Below the pieces are notes generated by a model. The model searched no databases. It saw only the letters and a list, made by a program, of their open reading frames with translations, and was not told the origin of the DNA. 45,698 nt of DNA from Candidatus Magasanikiibacteriota bacterium (GTDB lineage: Bacteria > Patescibacteriota > Patescibacteriia > Magasanikbacterales > JACTTX01): assembly GCA_015661005.1 (NCBI GenBank), contig JACTTX010000007.1:1-45698 (forward strand), given 5' to 3'. The position numbers and the translations under genes are program-made. Positions within the stretch are counted from its first letter, which is position 1. Each line of letters begins with the position of its first letter. Below, in pieces: positions 13,125 through 21,279 of the stretch.

Positions 13125-14853
13125 TTTTGTGCCTTGGCGCCCGCCCGAACAATCAAGAGAAACGCCACCCAGCCAAGAAATCTCCGACGCTATCCGGCGT
13201 CTGGATTATCCGACCATAAAAAAACTTCGCCAATCGGGAGCCAAAGTGGATGAAAACCAAGTCCGGCAACGTTACCGGCAGGCCGCAGAAGAGGACGTCC
13301 CTTTTGAAATTACCAGTTTAATGGAGGCGACCGGCGTCCGTTTGGAATTACCGGTTGAATTTGTTCAGAAAAAAGCGCGGGAATGGATAATTGTCGGCTT
13401 GACGGATTACGCTATTTTACTTTCTGATTTAACGAGAATTGAAATTATTTTGGATAATCAGACGATCGAGGCGGGATGGCGGGCCGTTTTCCGTTTTGCC
13501 GGTTTGGAGCAAATAAATAAGTTTCGCGCTTTTACCGGTCAGGAACCAGCGCCGGAAATTATTGCCGAGTCCGTCAAAGATTTACTCAAGCACGGACATC
13601 TTAAGCAGGCCGTCATACTTTCTAGAGCAACCGGCGCAAAAATTAATCATGAGACAATTGACAAAACTAAATTAGCCACCCTTGATCCATCAGATCTGGA
13701 TACTATTTTATCGCGTCATCCCGAACTCGCCGAGAGTATTCCCTGGGCTGGCGGGATCATCAGGGTAAGTCGCGGGCAAAGACGATCCAGCCGCATGGAA
13801 TATGACCCCTGGGTTAAAGAGCTTGACCCTCTCGTGGCATTTGCGGTTCAAGAAAAATTTTTATCATTGCTGAATTCAGCCGATGGCGAGCTTACCGCTA
13901 AATTTGTCAAAAATTTCGGGATGGTCAATGCGCCAAAAATATTCCGGATTTGTTTGGAGCTTTGGCGAAGCGGTCAAGTTGGCGGTTTGTCCGCCGACAG
14001 TATGTCTCTTTTGCAAGAGGCTTTCGGCAAACGCCTAAAAAAATTTGAACGTGTGTCGGCCTTAATTAACGAGATTCAGCGAATGAAACAAACATTGACG
14101 CACGAAATCATCGCTGACAAAACTTCTCCGCTCCTCAAAACTAAATTGGGCGCTGAACTGCTTTCGTCGATTTTTGGAGCAACAGGATATGAAGAAAAAG
14201 ATAATCCAGCACGGATCATTGGCATCTTTGAATCGGCGCGGACACGAAATCCCGCACTTTTCAAGCTACCTTCCGGATATCATGAGGATGATGTGCGGCT
14301 CGCCAAGGCGGGCCAAAAAGAAAGAACTATTTCGTTATCATTTGTGCCTTCCCATGGACTTTTGCGGATTTATGCGCGCTACCTGGCTGGCACTTGCACG
14401 ATTGCCTCACAAGAACAACTGGCGGCCGGCGAATTTCCCAATATTCATTGTTTGGCCTTTGTGACCGGAAGAAACACACCGCGTGAACGCTTGCGCGGAT
14501 GCACACTCCTGATTGAGACAAAAACTAAAACGGGAGAGCCGATTATAATTGTGCGCGCCAATAATCCGCGTCAAAATATATTATCAGATTTAAACACCGA
14601 ACAGCTCATCCGCGCCGTTTTAGACGAAGCGATTATTATTGGCATGCGCCGAGGAATTAAAAATGTCGGTCTGCCGCTTGATGCCAGCCCTTTATCGTCA
14701 AGCAATCGCCGCGAAGTATCGGAATATTATTTTAAAAATTTCTCATCAGCGCCGCGAATTGAATTGGAAAACACCGCCGAAACGAATTTCAACGGTTACC
14801 CGATTTGGAATCCGCGCGGGCCGAATCCAGCGGTAGTTATTTGGAAAGATTAA
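13096..14853 (+). CDS. Large conserved-looking hypothetical protein
   Basis: A 585-residue cytoplasmic-looking protein with no signal peptide or membrane segment. The N-terminal two thirds (about 25-420) is rich in helices with recurring short blocks such as IKKLRQSGAKVDENQV and LKQAVILSRATGAKINHETI, suggesting degenerate ankyrin-like or other alpha-helical repeats. The last about 170 residues are alternating beta/alpha (GCTLLIETKTKTGEPIIIVRANNP, then AVLDEAIIIGMRRGIKNVGLPLD), possibly a separate enzymatic or binding domain. The start overlaps the ferredoxin gene end, implying co-transcription with the Fe-S operon. I do not recognise the family. Codon use matches the core genome. Confidence 0.7.
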   Translation: MRKEISFIRNFVPWRPPEQSRETPPSQEISDAIRRLDYPTIKKLRQSGAKVDENQVRQRYRQAAEEDVPFEITSLMEATGVRLELPVEFVQKKAREWIIVGLTDYAILLSDLTRIEIILDNQTIEAGWRAVFRFAGLEQINKFRAFTGQEPAPEIIAESVKDLLKHGHLKQAVILSRATGAKINHETIDKTKLATLDPSDLDTILSRHPELAESIPWAGGIIRVSRGQRRSSRMEYDPWVKELDPLVAFAVQEKFLSLLNSADGELTAKFVKNFGMVNAPKIFRICLELWRSGQVGGLSADSMSLLQEAFGKRLKKFERVSALINEIQRMKQTLTHEIIADKTSPLLKTKLGAELLSSIFGATGYEEKDNPARIIGIFESARTRNPALFKLPSGYHEDDVRLAKAGQKERTISLSFVPSHGLLRIYARYLAGTCTIASQEQLAAGEFPNIHCLAFVTGRNTPRERLRGCTLLIETKTKTGEPIIIVRANNPRQNILSDLNTEQLIRAVLDEAIIIGMRRGIKNVGLPLDASPLSSSNRREVSEYYFKNFSSAPRIELENTAETNFNGYPIWNPRGPNPAVVIWKD

Positions 14854-14864
14854 AAATCATAATG

Positions 14865-14892
14865 TTGATTTTTTCCCGTAAGCTGATAGAAT
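14865..14892 (+). promoter_or_regulatory. rsmI promoter, leaderless start
   Basis: TTGATT (14865-14870), 16 bases, TAGAAT (14887-14892), then 6 bases to the ATG at 14899. The expected transcription start coincides with the start codon. Confidence 0.6.
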
Positions 14893-14898
14893 AAATAC

Positions 14899-15567
14899 AT
14901 GTCTGGAGAATTGTTTATTGTGGCTACGCCCATTGGCAACCGCAACGATTTATCACCGCGGGCGGCGCAAACGCTTAAAACCGCGGATCGCGTATTGGCG
15001 GAGGATACGCGAGTGGCGCGTAAACTTTTTGATTTTCCGGCCAACGTAAAACTTCAGCCACTCCATCATCATTCCAGTGAAAAAATTTTCCGGGGAATTT
15101 TGATGGCGCTTGAAGCCGGAGAAAAAATCGCCCTGGTTTCGGACGCCGGAACGCCGGGAATTTCTGATCCCGGTAACGTCTTGATTGAATATCTTTTACG
15201 GCACGAACCGGAATTGCGGATTGTTCCCATCCCCGGACCATCGGCCGTCACCGCTCTTTTGAGTGTCAGTGGATTTCCCACGGACAGGTTTCTATTCCTT
15301 GGTTTTCCACCCAAGAAAGGCCAGACCGCGTTCTGGAAGGAAATCAATGAGACAAAAAATACGGTGATTTTTTTTGAAGCCGTGCACAGGATTTTGAAAA
15401 CCCTGTCAGCAATGCTGAATAATGTCGGCGACGTCCAAGTATGTGTCGGTCGGGAATTGACAAAGATGTTTGAAACGATTTATCGCGGAAAAATTTCGGA
15501 CGTAATTCTCAAAATTAAGGCCACGCCGCAAAAAGGGGAATATGTTATTGCCGTGCGCCGCCGATAA
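14899..15567 (+). CDS. rsmI: 16S rRNA (cytidine-1402-2'-O)-methyltransferase
   Basis: A 222-residue SAM-dependent tetrapyrrole-methylase-fold enzyme that methylates C1402 in the ribosomal P site. Recognised by FIVATPIGNRNDLSPRA (about 6-22), LAEDTRVARKLF, SDAGTPGISDPG (about 87-98) and IPGPSAVTALLSVSGF (about 118-133). It is shorter than E. coli RsmI because the C-terminal accessory domain is absent, as seen in other small genomes. Its promoter gives a leaderless mRNA; metG follows after a GC-rich hairpin. Confidence 0.94.
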   Translation: MSGELFIVATPIGNRNDLSPRAAQTLKTADRVLAEDTRVARKLFDFPANVKLQPLHHHSSEKIFRGILMALEAGEKIALVSDAGTPGISDPGNVLIEYLLRHEPELRIVPIPGPSAVTALLSVSGFPTDRFLFLGFPPKKGQTAFWKEINETKNTVIFFEAVHRILKTLSAMLNNVGDVQVCVGRELTKMFETIYRGKISDVILKIKATPQKGEYVIAVRRR

Positions 15568-15579
15568 ACCCGACCCTGC

Positions 15580-15605
15580 CATCCCCGCGGCAAGCTGCGG
15601 GGATG
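15580..15605. repeat. GC-rich hairpin between rsmI and metG
   Basis: CATCCCCGC and GCGGGGATG form a perfect 9-bp stem around GGCAAGCT. It lies 13 bases after the rsmI stop. No U-run follows, so it could be an mRNA-stabilising hairpin or a dispersed repeat rather than a terminator. Confidence 0.6.
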
Positions 15606-15622
15606 AAGGGCTGACAATAAAT

Positions 15623-17119
15623 ATGGCCAAATTTTATATCACGACGCCAATATATTATGTGAACGCCCGGCCGCATCTTGGCCACGCCTACACCAGCGTG
15701 CTCGCGGACGCTCTGGCGCGCTATCATCGCCTCAAAGGCGACGAGGTTTTTTTTCTGACCGGCACGGATGAACACGGGCAAAAAGTGGAACGTTCGGCCA
15801 AAGCCGCCGCCCAATCGCCGCAAAGATTTACTGATGAACTGTCGCAAGCGTTTCGGAATCTCACACCGGCCTTGAATCTCACCAATGATGATTTTATCCG
15901 CACCACCGAAGACCGGCATAAATTGGGCGCCCGCGAACTCTGGCGACGGGCCAAAAAATCCGGGGACATTTTCAAAAAAAAATATGCCGGCCTTTACTGC
16001 GTCGGCCATGAATCATTTATTTCCGAAAAAGATTTAATGGATGGTCAATGTCCGGAGCATTTGACGGCGCCGGAAAAAATGTCAGCGGAAAATTATTTTT
16101 TTGCTTTGTCAAAATATACGCCGCTCATCAAAGAATATTATGCGCGCCATAAAAATTTTGTCATCCCCGAGGCCAAACGAAATGAAATGCAAGCAATTTT
16201 GAATGACGGCCTGGAAGACATTTCCATTTCGCGGGAAACGTCGCAAACGTCCTGGGGCGTTCCGGTGCCGGATGACGATACCCAAGTGATGTATGTTTGG
16301 TTTGACGCTCTGACCAATTATTTGACGGCCCTGGGTTTTCCGGATGAGTCCGCCCCGCTTTTCAAAAAATTCTGGCCGACTGATGTTCACCTCGTCGGCA
16401 AAGAAATCAATCGTTTTCATTCGCTTCTTTGGCCGGCGATGCTTATCTCCGCCGGTTTAACACTGCCAGAACACATTCTTGTTCACGGCTGGATAACGGT
16501 TGACGGACAGAAGATGAGCAAAACCATCGGCAATGTCGTTGATCCATTTGAACTCGTAAAAAATTACGGCGCTGACACCGTACGTTATTTTTTTTGCCGC
16601 GAGCTTGTCATTCAAAATGACGGCGATTTTTCCTACGTCAAAATTGAGGAGCGTTATCGCGCGGATCTCTCCCATGAACTGGGAAATTTGGTTCAGCGCA
16701 CCCTCACCATGGTGGAAAAATACGCCAATGGAAAAACACCGCCGCCATCTCACGGTGAAGCGGCGCCGTATCTTGAAAGTTATCAAAACGCCATGACGAT
16801 TTTTGCGTTGGATCAAGCGCTCGCAAAAGTTTGGGAGTTTTTGGCGTCGCTGGACAAAGCCATTGAGGAGATGAAGCCGTGGGTAACGGTAAAAAAGGAT
16901 CCGGCGGCTGTGAACGCTTTGCTTTACCGCTTACTGGAATCACTGCGTCTTGCCGCCATTATGATCGCTCCGGTAATGCCGGAAACGGCGCAAAAAATTT
17001 GGACGGCGTTGGGACTCTCCACGCTTCGGCCAGAATCTGCCATACTTAAATGGGGGGGGTTAAAAGAAGGTACGCCCATTAAAAAAGGCGTGCCGCTTTT
17101 CCCGGCCTTAAATAAATAA
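15623..17119 (+). CDS. metG: Methionyl-tRNA synthetase
   Basis: A 498-residue class I synthetase charging tRNA-Met. HIGH motif appears as PHLGHAYTS (about 17-25) and KMSKS as KMSKTIG (about 297). The zinc-knuckle region reads YCVGHESFISEKDLMDGQCPEH, where a four-Cys knuckle would be expected; one Cys is His here and only two Cys remain, so metal binding may be altered or lost. A C-terminal anticodon-binding helical domain is present; the tRNA-binding OB-fold found in longer MetRS is absent. ATG 15623 chosen at the conserved MAKFYITTPIYYVN start. Confidence 0.95.
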   Translation: MAKFYITTPIYYVNARPHLGHAYTSVLADALARYHRLKGDEVFFLTGTDEHGQKVERSAKAAAQSPQRFTDELSQAFRNLTPALNLTNDDFIRTTEDRHKLGARELWRRAKKSGDIFKKKYAGLYCVGHESFISEKDLMDGQCPEHLTAPEKMSAENYFFALSKYTPLIKEYYARHKNFVIPEAKRNEMQAILNDGLEDISISRETSQTSWGVPVPDDDTQVMYVWFDALTNYLTALGFPDESAPLFKKFWPTDVHLVGKEINRFHSLLWPAMLISAGLTLPEHILVHGWITVDGQKMSKTIGNVVDPFELVKNYGADTVRYFFCRELVIQNDGDFSYVKIEERYRADLSHELGNLVQRTLTMVEKYANGKTPPPSHGEAAPYLESYQNAMTIFALDQALAKVWEFLASLDKAIEEMKPWVTVKKDPAAVNALLYRLLESLRLAAIMIAPVMPETAQKIWTALGLSTLRPESAILKWGGLKEGTPIKKGVPLFPALNK

Positions 17120-17122
17120 TTT

Positions 17123-17701
17123 ATGAACATCCTTGATATTATTCTACTCATTGTTCTTTTTGGTTTCGCGCTTTTTGGTTTTTGGTTCGGCATCATTCAC
17201 ACGATTGGCTCCCTATCCGGCGCGGTTTTAGGCGCCTTCATTGCCAGCCATTACGGAGAAACCGTGGCGCGATGGATCGTTGCCGGAAATGAGCCGTCAC
17301 TCCCGATGAAAATCACCGGATTTATCATTGCCTTTGTGGTGGTGAACCGTCTAATTGGTTTTCTTTTTTGGCTGGCGGAAAAATTTTTCAATATTGCGGC
17401 TAAACTGCCGTTTTTAACTTCAGCCAATCGTTTGCTCGGCGCTCTTCTGGGTATCTTAGAAGGAATACTCGTTGTCGGATTGACCTTGGTTTTTGCTTTA
17501 CAAAATCCTTTGACCGCCAAGACCGCCGGACGGATTGCCGCCTCTCCGATAGCGCGAACGACCATGAACACGGCGCAGGTTTTGTATCCTCTGGTTCCGC
17601 GAACTTGGAAAAAAATCAAGGAACTTGTGCCTAAGGCGATTGATTACGGCGTTAAAACTATTGACGCCAGTTTGCCGCTAACGGCCACGACCACAAAATA
17701 A
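17123..17701 (+). CDS. CvpA-family membrane protein
   Basis: A 192-residue protein with four hydrophobic segments (about 4-25, 28-45, 65-85, 100-125) and the family-typical opening MNILDIILLIVLFGFALFGFWFG. CvpA proteins (colicin V production) are inner-membrane proteins linked to cell division, envelope stress and export, with no known reaction. The C-terminal tail (about 145-192) is hydrophilic. Starts 3 bases after metG and its stop directly abuts the tatD ATG, so one transcript. Confidence 0.75.
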   Translation: MNILDIILLIVLFGFALFGFWFGIIHTIGSLSGAVLGAFIASHYGETVARWIVAGNEPSLPMKITGFIIAFVVVNRLIGFLFWLAEKFFNIAAKLPFLTSANRLLGALLGILEGILVVGLTLVFALQNPLTAKTAGRIAASPIARTTMNTAQVLYPLVPRTWKKIKELVPKAIDYGVKTIDASLPLTATTTK

Positions 17702-18556
17702 ATGTTGATTGACACGCATTGCCACATTCATTTTAAGGCCTATGACGCGGATATGGATGAGGTCATCACTCGTTCGCTGGCGGCGAGTGTTTCCATGATC
17801 ACGATCGGCACGCAATCAACAACGTCAAAAAATGGTGTGGCTGTTGCGGATGCCAACGACGGCGTTTGGTGCGCCGTTGGATTGCATCCCAATCATTTGT
17901 TCAGTGTTCCTATTGACGAAGCGGAACTGCCGTCCTTTATGACCCGCGCTGAAGATTTTGACGCGGCATATTACCGGACGCTGGCTCGGTCATCAAAAAA
18001 AGTTGTGGCCATTGGCGAATGCGGTTTGGATTATTATCGGATACCGGAAGAACTTGATCCGATGGTTGTCAAGGAAAAACAGGAACGAGTTTTTAGACAG
18101 CATCTGGATTTGTGCGAGGAGTTGAGTTTGCCGGTTGTTGTGCATGTTCGCGATGCTCATGAAGAAGTGATTCGCCTTCTCAAAGAATATCGCGAGGCCG
18201 ACAAACTGAAACGCGGCGGCGTTATTCATTGTTATTCCGGAACATGGGAGCAGGCGCAAAGATATTTTGAACTGGGATTTTTTATTTCTTTTACCGGTAC
18301 GATCACTTTTCCGCCACGGAAAGGGGAGAGTGAAAACGCGGTTTGGGAAACCATTCGGGCCGCGCCGCTGGAAATGATTATGATTGAAACCGATGCGCCG
18401 TACCTGACACCCATTCCGCACCGCGGGAAACGCAATGAGCCGACGTACGTAAAATTTGTGGCGGAAAAAATCGCCGAACTTAAAGGCGTGACTTTTGATA
18501 AAGTTGGGGCGCAAACAACAGCAAATGCGGAGAAACTTTTTGGGATTAGCGTATAA
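17702..18556 (+). CDS. tatD: TatD-family metal-dependent DNase
   Basis: A 284-residue TIM-barrel hydrolase. Metal ligands are visible: IDTHCHIHF (about 3-11), GECGLDYYR (about 105-113), VVVHVRDAHEE (about 144), VIHCYSGTW (about 176) and IETDAPYLTPIPHRGKRNEP (about 226-245). TatD proteins act as 3'-5' exonucleases in DNA repair and RNA quality control. Slightly longer than E. coli TatD (260). Start ATG directly follows the stop of the CvpA-like gene. Confidence 0.94.
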   Translation: MLIDTHCHIHFKAYDADMDEVITRSLAASVSMITIGTQSTTSKNGVAVADANDGVWCAVGLHPNHLFSVPIDEAELPSFMTRAEDFDAAYYRTLARSSKKVVAIGECGLDYYRIPEELDPMVVKEKQERVFRQHLDLCEELSLPVVVHVRDAHEEVIRLLKEYREADKLKRGGVIHCYSGTWEQAQRYFELGFFISFTGTITFPPRKGESENAVWETIRAAPLEMIMIETDAPYLTPIPHRGKRNEPTYVKFVAEKIAELKGVTFDKVGAQTTANAEKLFGISV

Positions 18557-18975
18557 ATAAAAACAAAGAACCACCATCCGTTAAAGAAGGTGGCGGTTCA
18601 ATAACCGGCGGTGGAGCGAGGAGAGTGTGCGCGTTTCTCCTCAAGCTCCACCAACCGGGTAGGCGGGTTAGTTTTCTGCGAGATCAAGTGAGTGCCCGCT
18701 TTAGTCACTCACAAGGCGCCGAAGCGCTCGTTTCTTCCCTCCTAGTGACTGTAGGCGTGCATAATGCCCTCGCCACAATCACTAGGAGGGGTACTACTGA
18801 CCGCAATTCCAGCGCTCGCACGCCGGGGGGACGCGGCAATCTCACGATGCGAGTCGCAAGAATCCTTGTCTCCCAACTGGTGCCCCCTAAACTGAGGCAG
18901 CAGAACCAGTCGCCAGGTTTACCTTCCATCGCGCTCGCGACAGAATGTTGCGGAGTTGGGCCTGGGCCAACTGTT
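18556..18975 (-). ncRNA. Probable structured ncRNA, family not recognised
   Basis: The 575-bp gap between tatD and the ATP synthase operon holds a minus-strand transcription unit: a sigma70-type promoter (18982-19010), about 420 nt without a convincing ORF, and a terminator (18556-18599). The predicted RNA is densely structured: hairpins at its 5' end (AGTTGG/CCAACT), a long one around CCCTCCTAGTGA/TCACTAGGAGGG (about 18739-18793), GTGAGTG/CACTCAC (about 18687-18713) and GGTGGAGC...GCTCCACC (about 18610-18653). I looked for RNase P, tmRNA, SRP and 6S RNA landmarks and could not confirm any, though a divergent RNase P RNA is not excluded. Confidence 0.65.
18568..18599 (-). terminator. Terminator of the ncRNA
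   Basis: On the minus strand GAACCGCCACC pairs with GGATGGTGGTTC (with wobbles) and is followed by TTTGTTTTTAT. It has a U-run only in the minus direction; in the plus direction it would not terminate tatD well. Confidence 0.7.
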
Positions 18976-18981
18976 GAGAAC

Positions 18982-19010
18982 ACTCTAACACCTCCGGCGA
19001 ATACTGTCAA
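18982..19010 (-). promoter_or_regulatory. Promoter of the ncRNA
   Basis: On the minus strand a perfect TTGACA (19005-19010), a 17-base spacer and TAGAGT (18982-18987). It is divergent from the ATP synthase promoter about 75 bases away. Confidence 0.7.
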
Positions 19011-19081
19011 TAGCAAAATCCCTCCAAATCAAATAAAATCGCTTAATTTAGCAAAAAGAATTAGATAAATTTTATTACAAA

Positions 19082-19110
19082 TTGACACTCTCCCAAAAAA
19101 ACCGTACAAT
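19082..19110 (+). promoter_or_regulatory. ATP synthase operon promoter
   Basis: TTGACA (19082-19087), exactly 17 bases, TACAAT (19105-19110): the best sigma70-type promoter in the window. Transcription should start near 19117, so the first gene must begin after that; the GTG at 19132 fits. Confidence 0.8.
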
Positions 19111-19131
19111 TTGAGCGTTCAGGGCAACATT

Positions 19132-19416
19132 GTGGATAACTTTCCAGAGCAAAAACCCAACCAAAAAAGTGGCCAAAATCAAAATGACCGCCGCTATATT
19201 TTGCTTGGATTGAAAATCGTCGGCGAGTTTGGCATCACTATCGCCGCGCCAATCGTGTTATTGAGTTGGATTGGGAAACGGCTTGATATAAAATACGGCA
19301 CGGCGCCGTGGCTACTCATTCTAAGTTTCTTCGTCGCCTTCAGTATTTCCGCCTTCAGAATCTGGAAACGTTCTAAAGCCCTTGCCAAAGAATACGAATC
19401 AATTGAGAAAAAATGA
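19132..19416 (+). CDS. AtpI/AtpZ-like ATP synthase accessory membrane protein
   Basis: A 94-residue protein with two transmembrane segments (about 27-47 and 60-80) after a hydrophilic N terminus and before a charged tail. This size, layout and first position in the operon match AtpI/AtpZ proteins, which assist c-ring assembly or Mg2+ supply. The GTG at 19132 is chosen because the in-frame TTG at 19111 would lie right after the -10 box, before the expected transcription start. Ends 1 base before the atpB ATG. Confidence 0.72.
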   Translation: MDNFPEQKPNQKSGQNQNDRRYILLGLKIVGEFGITIAAPIVLLSWIGKRLDIKYGTAPWLLILSFFVAFSISAFRIWKRSKALAKEYESIEKK

Positions 19417-19417
19417 T

Positions 19418-20185
19418 ATGTCCGTTTCCTTAGCGGCTGAACCGCTTACCCATTTGGGCTCACTGCCGATTACCAATGCGCTTCTGAACAGTTGGATCGC
19501 CGTTTCCATCATCATTGCGCTCGGCGCGGTTTTGCGCGTAAAAAAATCCCGCGTTCCCAAAGGAATTCAAAACGCCGCTGAAGCCGTGATTGAACTTTTT
19601 TTGAACTTCATTGATCAGGTAACGCAGAATCGCGCCAAGTCAAAAAAATTTCTGCCCATTGTCGGTTCGCTTTTTCTTTTTATCGTTCTTTCCAACTTGC
19701 TGGCGCAAATTCCCGGCACTGGCACGATTGGCCTCAAAGAAATTGAACACGGCATTCCCACCATTATCCCCTTATTGCGTCCGGCCACTTCGGATTTAAC
19801 GATTGGTTTTTTCCAGCACGCCAACAAGTTTATTAACCTTGGCGGAATTTGGCAATCATTTCGTCACGGCGGCATTGCCATTTTTACGGCCGTCATTGAA
19901 TTTATGGTCGGTCTCATTGAACTTGTTTCGGAAGTCGCTAAAATACTTTCACTCTCTCTCCGTTTATTCGGCAATATTTTTGCCGGTGAAGTTCTGCTGA
20001 CCGTTCTTTCATCATTGGTGGCATTTCTGATGCCTCTGCCGTTTCAATTTTTGGAATTGATCGTGGCCGTCATTCAAGCCATGGTTTTTTCCATGCTGAC
20101 TTTGGTTTATCTGGAAATCGCCACCACCGCGCCGCACGGGAATGAAGAAACGCCTAACGCGGCCGCCGCATCGGCGCATTCGTGA
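19418..20185 (+). CDS. atpB: F-type ATP synthase subunit a
   Basis: A 255-residue, roughly six-helix membrane protein forming the proton half-channels. The essential Arg is in LSLSLRLFGNIFAGE (about 185), and the last helix contains PFQFLELIVAVIQAMVFSMLTLVYL with the conserved Gln and Tyr. The ATG at 19418 directly follows the previous stop; an upstream frame is less likely. The C-terminal tail is Ala/Ser-rich. A cluster of hairpins separates it from atpE. Confidence 0.93.
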   Translation: MSVSLAAEPLTHLGSLPITNALLNSWIAVSIIIALGAVLRVKKSRVPKGIQNAAEAVIELFLNFIDQVTQNRAKSKKFLPIVGSLFLFIVLSNLLAQIPGTGTIGLKEIEHGIPTIIPLLRPATSDLTIGFFQHANKFINLGGIWQSFRHGGIAIFTAVIEFMVGLIELVSEVAKILSLSLRLFGNIFAGEVLLTVLSSLVAFLMPLPFQFLELIVAVIQAMVFSMLTLVYLEIATTAPHGNEETPNAAAASAHS

Positions 20186-20190
20186 ACAAT

Positions 20191-20306
20191 CGGCGGCTAT
20201 CTCGCGAACAAACTTTGCGAGGTAGCCGTCGGGTGTGCACCCGATCAGCGACAATGCGAGAATAAATTCCTTCCCTCTCGCGGACCCGCTGACACTTAAA
20301 GGTCGT
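20191..20306 (+). repeat. Hairpin-rich spacer between atpB and atpE
   Basis: Three consecutive inverted repeats: CGGCGGCTATCTCGC with GCGAGGTAGCCGTCG (20191-20231, two wobble-type mismatches), the perfect palindrome TCGGGTGTGCACCCGA (20229-20244), and GCGAG...CTCGC (about 20256-20282). They precede the gene for the high-copy c subunit, where mRNA structures often tune stoichiometry; that role is inferred. Confidence 0.65.
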
Positions 20307-20525
20307 ATGGAACCAGAAGTTGCAAAAATTTTGGCCAAAGGTTTTACCATGGCCATTGGCGGCTTTGCGCCGGCTTTAGCCATTGGCAAAATTGTTGCCA
20401 AGGCCATGGAGGCCATTGGCCGCAATCCGGAAGCGTCCGGCAAGTTGTTTGTGCCCATGCTTTTGGGCGCGGCGTTTGCCGAAGCGATCGCGATTTATTC
20501 GCTGGTCGTGGCGTTTACGTTGTAA
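20307..20525 (+). CDS. atpE: F-type ATP synthase subunit c
   Basis: A 72-residue hairpin of two membrane helices, the proteolipid of the rotor ring. The ion-carrying carboxylate is Glu in AFAEAIAIYSLVV (about 57). The residues after it (A-I-A-I-Y) lack the Ser/Thr pair of Na+-binding c subunits, favouring H+ as coupling ion. Loop motif AIGRNPEASGK contains the Arg that docks onto the central stalk. ATG 20307 gives the family's usual length; a longer upstream frame runs through the hairpin region. Confidence 0.93.
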   Translation: MEPEVAKILAKGFTMAIGGFAPALAIGKIVAKAMEAIGRNPEASGKLFVPMLLGAAFAEAIAIYSLVVAFTL

Positions 20526-20554
20526 CGTTGCTACTTGGCGGAGAACGTTAAATC

Positions 20555-20623
20555 CGCAGGAGTTCGGTGTGTGTCGTTCGGCGACCTCGGACGAAATGGT
20601 CGCCGAGACGACACACACCTGCG
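20555..20623. repeat. Long hairpin downstream of atpE
   Basis: Arms 20566-20586 (GGTGTGTGTCGTTCGGCGACC) and 20598-20619 pair over 21 bp with one bulge, extended by CGCAGG/CCTGCG (20555-20560, 20618-20623). No U-run follows. Located between atpE and atpF next to a dispersed hairpin element, it may stabilise the atpE mRNA or attenuate downstream transcription. Confidence 0.7.
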
Positions 20624-20627
20624 CTCT

Positions 20628-20705
20628 CTACCAGCGATAGCAATGCGCAAATGTCGTTCTTGTTCTAAGCAACACGACATTTGCGCATTGCTATCGCGAA
20701 GGTAG
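20628..20705. repeat. Dispersed hairpin element, copy 2
   Basis: Stem GCGATAGCAATGCGCAAATG... (20634-20657) with its complement ending at 20697, 24 bp perfect, capped by TTGTTCTAAGCAACACGA and extended outward by CTACC/GGTAG. It occupies the atpE-atpF gap. Confidence 0.88.
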
Positions 20706-20730
20706 CGTTGCGGCCGCCTTCAAATAATCT

Positions 20731-21279
20731 ATGGAACCGGAAGTTGTTAAAGAATCATTTGTTCAACTGCTGGGCATCAATTGGAAACTTTTCCTTGCCC
20801 AATTGGTGAATTTTGTGATTGTGCTTTTGGTGCTTTGGCGTTGGGTTTTCAAGCCGCTCGTCAAACACATGGATGAGCGCTCCAAAAAAATTGAAAAAAG
20901 TTTGGATGACGCCAAGCTGATTGAAGAGCGAATGAAAAACAGCGTCGCGGAGCGAGAAAATATATTGAAGGAAGCGCGTCATGAGGCGCAGAAAGTAATT
21001 GCGGAAGGGAAGGAAACGGCCGACAAGCGCCGTGAGGAAATGATGAGCAAGGCCAAAGACGAAGTGACCAATGTCATCGCCGCGGCCAAGTTGCAGATTG
21101 CTCATGATCAAGTTAGTGCGCGGGTAGAATTGCGCCAAGAAACCGCGTCCTTGGTGGCAGCGCTCACGGAAAAAATTCTTGGTGAAAAAATTGACGCCAA
21201 AAAAGACCGGGAATTGCTGGAGGCGGCAATGGTAGACGTGCAAGGTGTCACTCTCAAAGGCGCCACTTCTAAATTATGA
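20731..21279 (+). CDS. atpF: F-type ATP synthase subunit b
   Basis: A 182-residue peripheral-stalk subunit: one N-terminal membrane helix (about 18-38, FLAQLVNFVIVLLVLWRWVF) followed by a long charged coiled coil (about 45-160, e.g. RSKKIEKSLDDAKLIEERMK) and a short C-terminal delta-binding part. Overlaps atpH by ATGA. The last codons (GVTLKGAT) are duplicated in the atpD-atpC gap. Confidence 0.9.
   Translation: MEPEVVKESFVQLLGINWKLFLAQLVNFVIVLLVLWRWVFKPLVKHMDERSKKIEKSLDDAKLIEERMKNSVAERENILKEARHEAQKVIAEGKETADKRREEMMSKAKDEVTNVIAAAKLQIAHDQVSARVELRQETASLVAALTEKILGEKIDAKKDRELLEAAMVDVQGVTLKGATSKL

Noticed and set aside
18556-18975. RNase P RNA, tmRNA or SRP RNA assignment
   Set aside because: No reliable GAGGAAAGUCC-like, tRNA-like or GGAAGCAGC-like landmark could be placed; a lone ACAGAA on the other strand was not enough.
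19111-19131. TTG start at 19111 for the AtpI-like gene
   Set aside because: It lies directly after the -10 box and before the expected transcription start; GTG at 19132 is in frame and compatible.
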